From Stramenopiles sp. TOSAG23-2 (Eukaryota > Sar): a stretch of DNA of 33,368 nt. The notes below the pieces were generated by a model that searched no databases, was not told where the DNA came from, and worked only from the letters and a program-made list of their open reading frames with translations. Shown piece by piece: positions 9,025 through 19,700 of the stretch (the stretch's first letter is position 1; the number at the start of each line of letters is the position of its first letter). The stretch spans positions 1 through 33,368 of the forward strand of contig LT649358.1 of assembly GCA_900128395.1 (NCBI GenBank), written 5' to 3'. A program made the translations under genes and the position numbers.

Positions 9025-10893
9025 ATGGCCGCGCTAGTTGAATCCGGGCCGTTCATACCAATTGAGATTAATTGTGAAGGATTAAAAGCAAAGTGTGAAA
9101 TGCCTTTTACTAAGAACTTGCAAAACAAGGATGTTGAACTGTTTGTAAAAAACAAATATAACTTAAACAACCATCAGATTAACGTATGCAGAGATGACTA
9201 TTACAATTTATGGGATGTTATCAAATGCAATCTTGATTTATTAAAACGTGGATCTGTGTGTAATAATGATGGAATTATTGATAAAAGTCATTTCAAAGGC
9301 AATAAAAAAACTTCCAAGCTTCCAAATGCTCTCTTAAAACACCTTTTAGGGGGAAGAATATTTGTGAAAGACAACGCTGCTTTTATATCAAATGCACGTG
9401 CAAATGATTATATATTAAATGAGTCACTAGGTAATATCCCTAAACCAAGTAAGGCATTTGACAATGAAAACAAAGATATTGAAATATTTGAAAAAATCAG
9501 AATCAATGCACTGCCATACATTCCAATTGTATGTGTATTTGCAAATGCAAAAGATATTCTTGAGATACCAGTGGTAGAATCACACATGTATTTCTCAAAT
9601 AAAGATTTAATTCGAGAGGCCTTTGAAAGAAATAATATTTGCAAAAAGGATGAAGAATTTATCTTAATTGAATCATCCAAAGGGTTAAAGGTAACGTCAT
9701 ATGAAAAATTGAAACGTGGCAACAAATATCTTGTTACGTTCAAAAAGAAAGTAAAAATTCAAGTTGCTTTTAAATATGGCGATAAGGATGGTACATTGGA
9801 TGTCAATGTTGTTAACACAGCATCATACATCGATAATCATAGGATAATATGTCAAAAATTAGAGGCAGAAATTTTGGATGATCATGAAGGTGTTGATAGT
9901 ATGAAAACGTTGAAAAATACTTCTGGTGAATTGATGACTTTCAACGGGCAGTTTTTCAAAGAGAATGAAATCTATACAACTAATTTTACTGTAAAATTCA
10001 AAGCATGGCGTGGTGAGATGTTTGTAAACTTACAAGTTCATCAGCCTGAATCCACTGAAACCATTATGCATAAAACTTTACAATTGAAGAATATTAGTAG
10101 TAGTAACACTGTTGGATATATCAAATATCTAGTAGAAAACACAGAAGGCATCCCAAGAGAAGAACAACAATTGGTATTTGCTGGTAAGCAATTGAAAGAC
10201 AATCAAATATTAAAAACGTTAAAAATTAAATGTGGTGAAACTCTTAATATGTTGACGTCGTATATGTTGACGTCGTTTACAAAAAAACAGACTGCGGTTT
10301 CAAAAAAGTCTGAGATGACGATATTTGTAAAAACCTTGACTGGTAAAACCATCACTCTTTTTGTTCCTTCAACAGATACAATTGAAAATACAAAATTAAA
10401 AATACAAGATAAAGAAGGTATTCCACCAGATCAACAACGTTTGATATTTGCAGGTAAGCAACTAGAAGATGGTCGTACATTATCCGATTATAATATACAA
10501 GAGGAAGCCGTATTGCATTTAGTATTACGTTTGCGTGGAGGCATGTACCATTGGTCGTCTGGGCGTTTTGATGATTTAAAAACTGGCGAAAATTTTGTTC
10601 AAGAAATCCGATTGTGTCATGATGATAACAGATCAGAAAAGAAAGATATCGAAATCAATGTTAACAAAGAATTGTCATACAATGAATTGTTTGCATTATT
10701 TAATGGTGGCACCGCTGTTTCAGAAGATGAGGAAGACTCAACCAGAAAAAGAAAAAGAACTGACGTAAACAACAATGAATACGATGTTATTGATTTGGTT
10801 AGCGATAGTGATGATGATGATGACAATAAAGACGGAGATGTTTTTGTTGCTATTGCAGCCAAAAAACAAAAAGTTTCATCACTTTCACTTTAA
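9025..10893 (+). CDS. Tandem ubiquitin-like protein with embedded near-perfect ubiquitin and acidic SIM-like tail
   Basis: A 622-residue protein. Residues 431-506 are ubiquitin in all but ten positions and end in LRLRGG (501-506). Relative to canonical ubiquitin the changes are Q2T, E16F, E18P, P19S, S20T, V26T, A28L, K63E, S65A and T66V; K6, K11, K27, K29, K33 and K48 remain, as do the L8, I44 and V70 surface residues. Residues about 331-410 are a diverged ubiquitin-like domain ([17 protein letters not shown] at 374-390). Residues about 165-240 and 243-330 may be further beta-grasp domains. After the GG comes [12 protein letters not shown], then an acidic/basic tail with RKRKR (574-578), [13 protein letters not shown] (588-600), which fits a SUMO-interacting motif, and AAKKQKV (611-617). 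A nuclear role in ubiquitin/SUMO signalling is inferred. Cleavage after GG506 by deubiquitinases is possible but unproven. Confidence 0.85.
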   Translation: MAALVESGPFIPIEINCEGLKAKCEMPFTKNLQNKDVELFVKNKYNLNNHQINVCRDDYYNLWDVIKCNLDLLKRGSVCNNDGIIDKSHFKGNKKTSKLPNALLKHLLGGRIFVKDNAAFISNARANDYILNESLGNIPKPSKAFDNENKDIEIFEKIRINALPYIPIVCVFANAKDILEIPVVESHMYFSNKDLIREAFERNNICKKDEEFILIESSKGLKVTSYEKLKRGNKYLVTFKKKVKIQVAFKYGDKDGTLDVNVVNTASYIDNHRIICQKLEAEILDDHEGVDSMKTLKNTSGELMTFNGQFFKENEIYTTNFTVKFKAWRGEMFVNLQVHQPESTETIMHKTLQLKNISSSNTVGYIKYLVENTEGIPREEQQLVFAGKQLKDNQILKTLKIKCGETLNMLTSYMLTSFTKKQTAVSKKSEMTIFVKTLTGKTITLFVPSTDTIENTKLKIQDKEGIPPDQQRLIFAGKQLEDGRTLSDYNIQEEAVLHLVLRLRGGMYHWSSGRFDDLKTGENFVQEIRLCHDDNRSEKKDIEINVNKELSYNELFALFNGGTAVSEDEEDSTRKRKRTDVNNNEYDVIDLVSDSDDDDDNKDGDVFVAIAAKKQKVSSLSL

Positions 10894-11300
10894 ATTCTTG
10901 TTCATAATATTATTATCCCAATAATTCATTTTTTTAAAATCAATTTTATTATCTTTTGGTAAAATACGATTTTGAAAAAAAATTGCACGTAGTACATCAG
11001 CATCAATTTAATATTATATAGTACTTGTAAATGATAAAGTATATTTTATAATATTTTTTATCATACGGAAATTTACAATATTATTTAATAATACTTTTCC
11101 GGTTTTGCTTTCACAACACATCATTCATCTTCTTTCTTCAACATTTCTTCTTCTTCCTATTTTTTCCTATTTTTAATTTGAATTAACAAAAAATATTTAT
11201 ATTTACATATTCTAGTAGATAGAAACAAGAAAGAAGAAGAACAAAATATTTCATAAGCTCTGTTTATTATTATTATTATAATTAATAAAGACATATAAAT
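10894..11300. other. Intergenic region between two rightward genes
   Basis: AT-rich; a pyrimidine-rich stretch (about 11110-11175) and an A/G-rich leader lie just before ATG 11301. No RNA gene, repeat or ORF worth calling. Confidence 0.5.
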
Positions 11301-12677
11301 ATGACATCAATTGCAGAAGAAAGTACGAAAACGGAAAGTAATGCACCTGCAGGATCGACTGTAACACGTGTATTTGGTGTGGCGCAAAAAAAAGTTGCGG
11401 TACAAACATCTGAACAAACTGTGAAAAAATATGAAGAATTTCGAAAAAATGTTTATGCAGATGTATTTGGTGGTAGCTTACGTAGTTTTTGGGCAAATGT
11501 AGTGAAACACATGGAACAATCCGTAGGAAGCATGGAAGTGTACAGTGTCTTCTTTAAAAGTTTCATTGCGCAAGAGCGTAATGCTATTAAAGCAATGAAA
11601 CAAAATATTGCTGTTTTAAATAAAAGTGCTAGTAAAGAACCAAAATCAGCTATTGAGTGTATCCAAAGCGAATTTATTACCTTTCACTCAAGTTCTATGG
11701 AACATAAAAAGAAATTTATTGATACGTTAGAAAAAGAAACATTGAATAAAAGTTTAAAATCTTTAATTACAGCACAAAAAAAATCTACCGATACTGCGAA
11801 ATCAAAAGCAACAGCGTTGGAAAAGAAAGTAGATGTAGCACATCAAGATGCTATGAAACAATTTAAAAAATATAATTCAATACGTGAAACTATTATTACA
11901 ACCCCTGTTGGTGATCCTAGTACAAATGCTGATTTATGGATGGAAGAAGCAAAATATTGTGAAGCGGCGAAAAAATTTGTTACACAATGTGCGGAATATA
12001 GGAAAACAATGAGTGATATGTATACATCGTATCAAAAATCGGAGACAGAACGGTTGCATAATTTACGATTATTATTACAAAAATATGCAAGATCATATAA
12101 AGGTAATTTCCTTGCCATTGCTAATAGTCAAGAATTAAGTGTATTAACCGCAGCATTAGATGCTTTAGATAGTGAGAAGGAAACGGTGATGCAATTGAAA
12201 AAAGCACAAGTAGTGGATGAGAAAGGCAAGAAAGGTAGTAGTAGTGGAGATAAGAAACGTAGTAATAGTGTAGGAAGTGCTTCAAAAGTAACAGAGGATA
12301 TAGCCATGAATGTCCCAAAACCATTTGCAAGTAAATTAATTTTAGCCCAATCCGTTTTAAGTGTTAAAGCTGGGCTGTTTCAAAATTGGAAAAAAATGCA
12401 TGGTCTTGCTACATGCGATGATCATTTATATGTTTTTGAATCATTAGCTGGTGAAGGTGGTGTAGATAAAGTTGCAAATATGACACCAACTTTTAAATTT
12501 GCAATTGATCGTTCAATAATACAAAATGTGGATACATCAAAATTAACATTTGAAATTGTAGAAAAAACAAAAGGATTTTTAGGAATTGTATCACAACAAA
12601 AACAATTATTTCAAGTTGAAGCAAAGAAAGATTTAGAGACATGGTCAAATGTTTTCCCTGCTTCGCGTGAGCAATAA
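11301..12677 (+). CDS. F-BAR domain + PH domain protein
   Basis: A 458-residue protein. Residues about 50-300 form a long helical, Lys-rich segment with the order expected of an F-BAR domain: FGGSLRSFWANVVKHMEQ near the start, then helices ending with SYQKSETERLHNLRLLLQKY (243-262). A basic Ser-rich linker (308-330) is followed by a PH domain at about 350-455, with VLSVKAGLFQNWKKMHGLA as first strands, DDHLYVFES (373-381), and the invariant C-terminal-helix Trp in DLETWSNVF (444-452). Such proteins bind acidic phosphoinositide membranes, shape tubules and link to actin or endocytosis. No SH3 domain is present, so partner recruitment must differ from animal syndapin-type proteins. Family assignment is by fold pattern; the F-BAR call is less certain than the PH call. 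Start ATG has an AAAT context and the frame is uninterrupted. Confidence 0.75.
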   Translation: MTSIAEESTKTESNAPAGSTVTRVFGVAQKKVAVQTSEQTVKKYEEFRKNVYADVFGGSLRSFWANVVKHMEQSVGSMEVYSVFFKSFIAQERNAIKAMKQNIAVLNKSASKEPKSAIECIQSEFITFHSSSMEHKKKFIDTLEKETLNKSLKSLITAQKKSTDTAKSKATALEKKVDVAHQDAMKQFKKYNSIRETIITTPVGDPSTNADLWMEEAKYCEAAKKFVTQCAEYRKTMSDMYTSYQKSETERLHNLRLLLQKYARSYKGNFLAIANSQELSVLTAALDALDSEKETVMQLKKAQVVDEKGKKGSSSGDKKRSNSVGSASKVTEDIAMNVPKPFASKLILAQSVLSVKAGLFQNWKKMHGLATCDDHLYVFESLAGEGGVDKVANMTPTFKFAIDRSIIQNVDTSKLTFEIVEKTKGFLGIVSQQKQLFQVEAKKDLETWSNVFPASREQ

Positions 12678-12751
12678 ACTATTAATATTTACTACCAGCA
12701 GGATGGGTGGAGTGTGTACGCTCGTAGTGTATTTTTTGTTTGTTGCTTCTC

Positions 12752-12770
12752 GTGTGTGTGTGTGTGTGTG
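12752..12770. repeat. (GT)n microsatellite in a 3' flank
   Basis: About nine GT units downstream of the F-BAR gene, in the 268-bp convergent spacer. The rest of the spacer is AT-rich with no gene. Confidence 0.9.
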
Positions 12771-12945
12771 TATGTATCATATGTACAAGTAAATATATAT
12801 ATGACCGTGTATGTTTTTTAAATATGTAATTTAAGTTTATATATATCAGTAATATTACGTATATTCTTTTGAAGAGTAGGAATTATCATAAGTAAATTAA
12901 AAAAAAATAAATTAAAAATGCGCGTAAAAATTAAATTTTATAAAT

Positions 12946-13853
12946 TTACCTTCCACAACGTCTACCATTTTGACTTCTCCATCGTGATGCACCTTCAAAT
13001 CCATTCCTTCCCATTTGATAATCTTGAAATGCTTCCATTAATTCCTCTCGTTTATTCATAACAAATGGGCCATGCCATGCAACTTCTTCTCCAAGTGGTT
13101 TACCCGATATTAAAACAAATTCAACTGGAGAATCTTTCGTCTCTACATATAAACCATCTTTACCATCACGATTAAATGCAATTGTAAAAAATGATTTACA
13201 ATGTGTTTTTTCTTTACCAAAATATCCTTCTCCACTGAATATATACGCAAATGAGTTAAATGAAGAATCAATTTTTTGTTCCAATTTTTTATTTGCTGGT
13301 ATTTTAAAATGATAAAATGTTGTAGGTGTCTTTGTTTGTGTAGGTGCTGTAACTCCAAACGCTTCCCCAGCTATTATACGTACGGAAATACCATCATTTT
13401 CTGCAGTTGCTATATCTTTTGCTAAAAATTCTTGATACCTCGGTTCACACATTTTATCACTTGATTTCAAATTAATCCAAAGTTGTAATCCACGACAAAC
13501 TTTTCTATCTAAAGGAACTTCGGAGTGTACAATACCACGGCCAGCAGTCATCCATTGTAAATCACCAGGACCAATATTACCTTTATTACCTTTGAAATCT
13601 TCATGTGTAAATATTCCTTCACTATCAGGATGAATATAAGATACCGTTTCGAACCCTCTATGCGGATGGTCTGGAAATCCAGCAGGCAATGCTACCCGAA
13701 ATTCATCTAACATTAAAAATGGATCAAGTGTACGTAATTCCGGTCTACCAATACTACGTCTAACTCGTGCACCCATACCTTCCCCTTGTTCTCTTGCTAA
13801 TACAGCTAATTTAACTGTTCTAGATTCAAAAGAAGAAGTAGTAGAGGAAGATG

Positions 13854-13885
<32 letters not shown>

Positions 13886-14010
13886 GACAATGACATAGCC
13901 GACATTTTATAAATAAATAAGAATGGAATAAAACAAATAAATAAATTAATGATGCAACCACAGTATATGTTTTTATCACCACATTTTGTCATCCTTGTCG
14001 TATACAACAT
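12946..14010 (-). CDS. Pirin family protein (bicupin)
   Basis: A 354-residue ORF whose residues about 66-350 match pirin end to end. The N-terminal cupin has the metal-site motif DHPHRGFETVSY (114-125; ligands H115, H117) and TAGRGIVHSEVP (155-166; ligands H162, E164), the four positions that hold the iron in characterised pirins. C-terminal cupin includes YIFSGEGYFG and the pirin signature region EEVAWHGPFVMN. Pirins are iron-binding nuclear or cytosolic cofactors and some show quercetinase activity; which applies here cannot be told. The ORF is about 60 residues longer at its N terminus than usual, with a hydrophobic stretch (CIINLFICFIPFLFIY, about 19-34) and a poly-Asn tract (43-52). An internal ATG at 13905 (MSAMSLSN) just after the hydrophobic stretch would give a normal soluble pirin and is a serious alternative start. 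Confidence 0.9.
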
Positions 14011-14602
14011 CTATAATATCTGTTATCTGTTCGTCATAAGTACTTCGAACAAATTAATAATCCTAGAATATGAAAAATTATTAAAAAAATCAAAAAACAA
14101 AAAAATTTGATTAAAATTTCCAACTAAAATTTTTATTAATATTACATTTTCAGCAGTCGGCAGTTTACTATACCAACTACATATGATTATTTTTTCGATC
14201 CAATGAATTTTCTAGAAAATTTTAATACTAAATTTCCTCTATCTATTCTATCCTCGTAGTTACTTCTATTTGCATTATAATACGTTGTAAATTAAAATAT
14301 TATTTTTCTCGGATATTTATAGACCTTTAACCCTAATCCTAACTCCCTCGTCCGTTTCGTCGTCCAAAAAGTCCAAAAATAATAATCGAATTAACGATAA
14401 CATACATATATATATTATCATACGAAGGATTGTCCAAAAGTCTCATAGTCAATTGTATATTTATTAAATCAGAAGAAAGAAAAATCAAATTAACATAGTT
14501 TGTATATTAATATATATATATATCAAATTGCATTTTGTGAATTTTGTTTGTTGGTTTTTTTTTTAAATAATAATAATAATAATAATTATTATATAAACAA
14601 CA
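14011..14602. promoter_or_regulatory. Divergent intergenic region, pirin / AK7-like gene
   Basis: About 590 bp between outward-facing genes. GTCCAAAA occurs three times on the plus strand (14362, 14371, 14432), 165-240 bp upstream of the AK7-like ATG. A CCTTTAACCCTAATCCTAAC stretch near 14324-14343 looks telomere-like but is too short and irregular. TA runs and an AAT triplet run lie just before the start codon. Confidence 0.4.
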
Positions 14603-16588
14603 ATGGTATTAGTGTTTGTATATGATTGCACTGGATATGTTGGTGCTGCATTAGTGAAAAAATTAAATGACATGGATGATACAACTGTATGTGGTGCAGT
14701 TGTTGAAGGTGGTATAGGTAGTACAAAAGGTTTAGTCGAGACTGCATCTGCAACAGATTTAGAAAGTGTAAATGCTTTAATTATGAAATCGGATGCTATA
14801 GTATATGCTGCAGAAGGTCTCATTGCTGAGACAAAGGCAATGTTACGTTTATTAAAACGTGGTGGGTATGAAGGTGAGAAAAAATTAGTAGTTATTAGTA
14901 GTTTAATGACGTGGGGTAGTACAAAACTACCAGAGGAAGGTGGTTTAGCAGAAGAGACTTTCAATACACGAAAGTGCCCTGCACGTTATAAAGAATTGAA
15001 AACGCTTGAAACACAAGTTAAATCAGTAGCACGTGAGAATTTATTTACCACCGTTGTCGGTGCAGGTTTATTATATGGTGGTGGTGAAAGTATTTTTCAT
15101 TCCATGTTTCGTTCCAGTTGGATGGATAATAATGCTATATTGCCAATATTAAGTGGTAAGCTGAAGGGTGAGAATAAATTACCAATGCTTGATGTGAATG
15201 ATTTAGGTTCAATTATTTGTAAAATTATTGAGACAACGCCTGAATCACCATACGTAGTTGCAGTTGATAAGAGTCAAAATACAATGCGTGAAATCGTAAC
15301 AGCAATTAGCACAACACTTGGATGTGGTAAAACAAAATCGCTTAACCGCGAGGAAACACAAACATTATTAATGGATCAACCTAACCTTAGTAGCATTAAT
15401 GCTAATTTGGTATTTTCTTTGGATGGTGGATCTGTTGAAGGCATGGATTTTGAATGGAAAAGTGAAAGTGGTATGGTAGAAAATATTGAAGAAGTTGTAA
15501 AAGATTACAAAACATGTAGAGATTTAAGACCTGTACGAATTGTCGTTACAGGTGCTCCACATGGTTTGGATTTGAACGAACGTTGTAAAAAAATTGCAAA
15601 TGATTATTACATTCCATTTATTACCGTAGAAAGTGCAAAGGCACTTTTGATGATCAAACCAGATGCACCGAAAGAAGGTGAGGAAGAAGTGGAAGATCCA
15701 AATGCTGAATTGCGTGAAGCGGTAGGAGGTGCTGGTGATAATTTGCCATTAAATTTGAAATCTCAATTGTTACGATTTGAAATGAAAGCAAAGGCATCTG
15801 CAAATAAAGGTTGGGTAATCGGTGGTAATGAAATACCTTTTACATGGAAAGAAGCATGTGGTATCTTTTCTGATCCAGAAGCTGCTGAAGGTTCCATGGA
15901 AGAAGATGCACCAGCCATTGAGGAAGTAGATGAAGAGTTAAAACCAACTGGTGTCATTGGCTTTGACGGTTCTGATGAATATTTAAAAGAAGTTGCAATG
16001 GGATTGCCGGAAGGTCAAGCTCCTAGTGAAGATGATTTCACCGCTGCATTAACTGCTTATCGCGAGACATCATCCGCAGAAAATGAAAAAAGCCCTGTAA
16101 CATTTTTTGAATCATTATACAAAATGGATAGTTTAAGTGTAAGTGTTACATCTGATTCAACTGCAGATGATATAGCAACAACAATTGCTGAATATGTTGA
16201 ACAAGGATCAAAGCCATTTAATTATCATCCAACAGAGGAAGAGATTACAGATGCTAAAGCACAGGCAGAAGCGGATGCAAAAGCAAAAGCTGAAACGGAT
16301 GCAAAAGCTAAAGCGGAACAAGATGCAGCAGATGAATTGGAACGTCAAGTAGCGCAGGAAGAAGAGAAAAAACGTTTAGCTGAAATTAAACGTCAAGAAA
16401 TGGAATTATTGGAGGCAAGATCACAGCCATTACGGCGTTATTTAATGAAAAACGTCATCCCGTCTTTAACTGAAGGTTTAATTGAAACATGTAAAGTAAT
16501 GCCAGAAGATCCAATTGATTATTTAGCTGAATATTTATTTAAAGTTAGTCCCGCGATTGATTCGAAAGCACAAGCAAGTAAAAAATGA
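14603..16588 (+). CDS. AK7: Adenylate kinase 7-like ciliary protein with degenerate kinase site and C-terminal Dpy-30 motif
   Basis: A 661-residue protein with the three-part layout of AK7. Residues 1-300: Rossmann/epimerase-like domain beginning VLVFVYDCTGYVGAALV (2-18) with a conserved-looking VVISSLMTWG (96-105). Residues about 308-510: adenylate-kinase-like domain, RIVVTGAPHGLDLNERCKKI (312-331) in place of the P-loop GxPGSGKGT, and GWVIGGNEIPFTWKEA (403-418) in place of the usual GWVLDGFPRT. The P-loop Lys and the NMP-binding Asp/Arg are gone, so phosphotransfer is unlikely. Residues 546-605: Ala/Lys/Glu coiled coil. Residues 609-646: Dpy-30 motif (RRYLMKNVIPSLTEGLIETC then MPEDPIDYLAEYLF), the dimerisation element that binds amphipathic helices of axonemal proteins. 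In animals AK7 is needed for motile cilia, so this suggests a flagellate. The gene symbol reflects family membership, not proven orthology. Confidence 0.85.
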   Translation: MVLVFVYDCTGYVGAALVKKLNDMDDTTVCGAVVEGGIGSTKGLVETASATDLESVNALIMKSDAIVYAAEGLIAETKAMLRLLKRGGYEGEKKLVVISSLMTWGSTKLPEEGGLAEETFNTRKCPARYKELKTLETQVKSVARENLFTTVVGAGLLYGGGESIFHSMFRSSWMDNNAILPILSGKLKGENKLPMLDVNDLGSIICKIIETTPESPYVVAVDKSQNTMREIVTAISTTLGCGKTKSLNREETQTLLMDQPNLSSINANLVFSLDGGSVEGMDFEWKSESGMVENIEEVVKDYKTCRDLRPVRIVVTGAPHGLDLNERCKKIANDYYIPFITVESAKALLMIKPDAPKEGEEEVEDPNAELREAVGGAGDNLPLNLKSQLLRFEMKAKASANKGWVIGGNEIPFTWKEACGIFSDPEAAEGSMEEDAPAIEEVDEELKPTGVIGFDGSDEYLKEVAMGLPEGQAPSEDDFTAALTAYRETSSAENEKSPVTFFESLYKMDSLSVSVTSDSTADDIATTIAEYVEQGSKPFNYHPTEEEITDAKAQAEADAKAKAETDAKAKAEQDAADELERQVAQEEEKKRLAEIKRQEMELLEARSQPLRRYLMKNVIPSLTEGLIETCKVMPEDPIDYLAEYLFKVSPAIDSKAQASKK

Positions 16589-16716
16589 AAATTTTATATT
16601 AAATAAATATAAATATATACGTTATGCGCACGGGAAAAAAGGGAAATACTGCAGAAAGGAAGTATATTGTCGGGGTATAATTTGATTTTTTTATATATAT
16701 ACGATATGTTTCCAAA

Positions 16717-19700
16717 TTAATTGTATTGTATCTCTTTATGTATGTGAAGAAACAAAAGAAAAAGAATTTGCATGATTTGACCACATTTTTTATTTTTTAC
16801 GTATATTACTTCTTCATCAGCAGTATTCCTAACCAATATTCTCCAAACAGTTACATTGCTTTTTTGCCCAATCCGATACAATCTGCCAACAGCTTGTGCT
16901 TCTAATGTCGGGTCAAAGGAAGGGCTTGTTATGATACCATACTTTGCCATTGTTAATGATAATCCAGCTGCACCACCTAATGTTTTCATGGGTATTAACA
17001 TAATTAACGTTTGTGGATCTGCACGAAACTTTTCAATTGTATTTTCAATTTTCTTAGACGATGATGCTGATAATATAACACTTTCTATATTTAATTTTTC
17101 TGCTATTTTAAAATTAATTAATTTCAAAAATGACACAAATGGTGAAAAAATAATTGTTTTTGCTCCTTTATCAGTTTTTTGTATATTCTGTATATGATAT
17201 AATATACGATCGATTTTAACGCCATCACTTTTGCATTTAGATACATCAAGTTCTGGAATTTGTACAGATATTTGATTTTGATTGCTGCTACTGCTGCTCC
17301 CACCATTTTTACTATAATCAACATCAGTGTTATTATTTTCTAATTGTAATGAATGTAATTTTGCACCATCGCTATCGCTATTTTCCCGTTCTTGCGTTGT
17401 AGTTGTGCTACTATTCTTACTGCGATAAGAAGTATCATGAAACGATAATGCTTTTAAATCTCTAAATGCTTCATCAACTTTCATTTTCGTTCTCTTCACA
17501 GTTTGTCGCAACGATTTTAAAGGTTTTAGACTAGTATTATTTGCTAATGCAACTACACTTTGCATGGTTTGTACCACTGTAGTAGCTCGTCTCGAACGTT
17601 GCTCATTTCTTCTTTGCCCTTCCGCCAGTCCAGCTTCAACGATATCTAATTCTAATTTTTCTCGAATCTTTAAAATTGCACTTTCACACTCCTTGTCCCC
17701 TGGACAAATTGCTTGAATATCAGTCAAACAAGATAATTCTAATTTTTCTATTGTCTTAAACGTTTTCATTTTATTATTTAAAACTTTTCTTTTTTTCTTA
17801 TTGCCATCAGATCCTGCAGATTTATATTTATTTTCGACTTCAAAATTGTTGACTAATATTTGTTTTGTTTTTTTAATAATTTCAAGACCATCCCTCAAGG
17901 TACTTAATGCTAAGACTCCTCCCGGCATTAACTCTTCGTTTCCTTGCTGTCCCGTATTATTATTGTTGGTATTATTGTTGTTATTATTTTGCCAAGGGCC
18001 ATTGTTATGTATCATACCGTTTTGATGATGATTCAAATGCATGAATTGTTGTTCTTGTTGCTGCTGTTCTTGTTGAAACTGTTGAAGCTCTCTTACCTCA
18101 TGTGCATACATACCTCTTCCTAATGCTACCATGCTGGAACAGTATTCTCTTAAGCAATTGACATATTTATCTAAACAACCATTATAGAGGCGCTTAGCCT
18201 CCCGTAACATGTAATGTGTATTTTCTTCATCGTTGACATTTATTCTTCTACCTTGTGAAATGGACGGGTGACATACAACTTGAAGAAGGCTAACGACTCG
18301 CCGATTTGCTAAACGTGTTTCATCAGTTGGTGCCATATTCTGCCGCAACAATTTCCTATCCCAATCTAGCTGCTCTTTTCTGTAAATCAATTGTTCCAAT
18401 GGATCCATCGATAGCCAATCATCGATTACGTTACAACTATGCAATGTGATTTGATCTTGCACATGCGCTTTCCTATGTCGCCAAAAGACTCGCTGCATTA
18501 TGCGTGATAACCTTGCCAATCCGTAAAACGAACCACTTTCGTAAGGGGTCAATAACGTCCGGCGTAGTATGACTGGATCTCGCACTGGATCAAAATCCAA
18601 TACCTCAAATAGACCAATAAGACTTTGTATACGATCACTTAATGGGCTGCCACTGCTGCACCACGCGTGCGAACGATAAAGCTTTGCGACGAGTTTTGAA
18701 GGCACTGATGTCACAGAACGTACCATTTGCGCCTCATCCAAAACAATTCTCCACCATTCACAATGTAGCAATGGGGACTGAATAGCAGTGTAATTATTTC
18801 TTTCATCCTCCCGCAATACTTTGTATGTTGTCAATACTACATCTGCTTTGCTGAAATCTTCCACCCATACACCATCCTGATTAAAATTGTTAGAAGCAGA
18901 CATACCATTGTAGCGAACAATCTTTAATGATGGTGCATGCTTGTCAAATTCATCACACCATTGTTGAAGTATTGTTTGTGGAACTACAATTAACGTCGCT
19001 TTTACGGGCAATTCTTCTGCATTAAATTTTGGCGATTGGTTGATTGCGCCGAAGGAGGTATCCATTAATTGTACATCATCCTGATCATTGTCATCTTGAT
19101 GAGACCGCAACTTTTTTTTATCAAAAAAATTACCATATTTTAGCATATTTGTCATATTATTTTGATTATTATTACTATCAGTGCTTGAGCTCGTGCCGCC
19201 ATTTGTACTTTTATTGTTCGTCACAGTTAATACACCAGCTTTCTTCTTCAATTCCTGTGGAATTAGCACATCTTTATATTGTTCCACCGGACGTGAGCGA
19301 CTCAAGATCAATGCTATAATTTCAACAGTTTTTCCCAATCCCATTTCATCTGCTAATATACCACCAACAGGATAAATATCTCTATACATGTTGGATTCGT
19401 TTATATTTAATGAGACAATGTGTGGTAAGGTTGTATGAATAAACAATTTTTGTTGTTGTTTTACGGAAGGAATTGGTCTTGCATTATTAGTATTATGATT
19501 GACGCATACAATAGAACGAAATCCATAATAACCTTCATCTTTAGGTATATGCTTCGCATATTCTTTCCTCTCAACACTTAGCATCCAACGAACACACCGA
19601 CTTTGATATGGCATTAAAGTAGAAATTAAGTTTGGTATTGCTTCATTCATTAAAGGTGCATTTTTACTTGGTTTTGTACTTTCCAGTAAACCTTTCAACG

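Noticed and set aside
14324-14343. Telomere-like CCCTAA sequence
   Set aside because: Only about two imperfect units in a gene-dense interior region.
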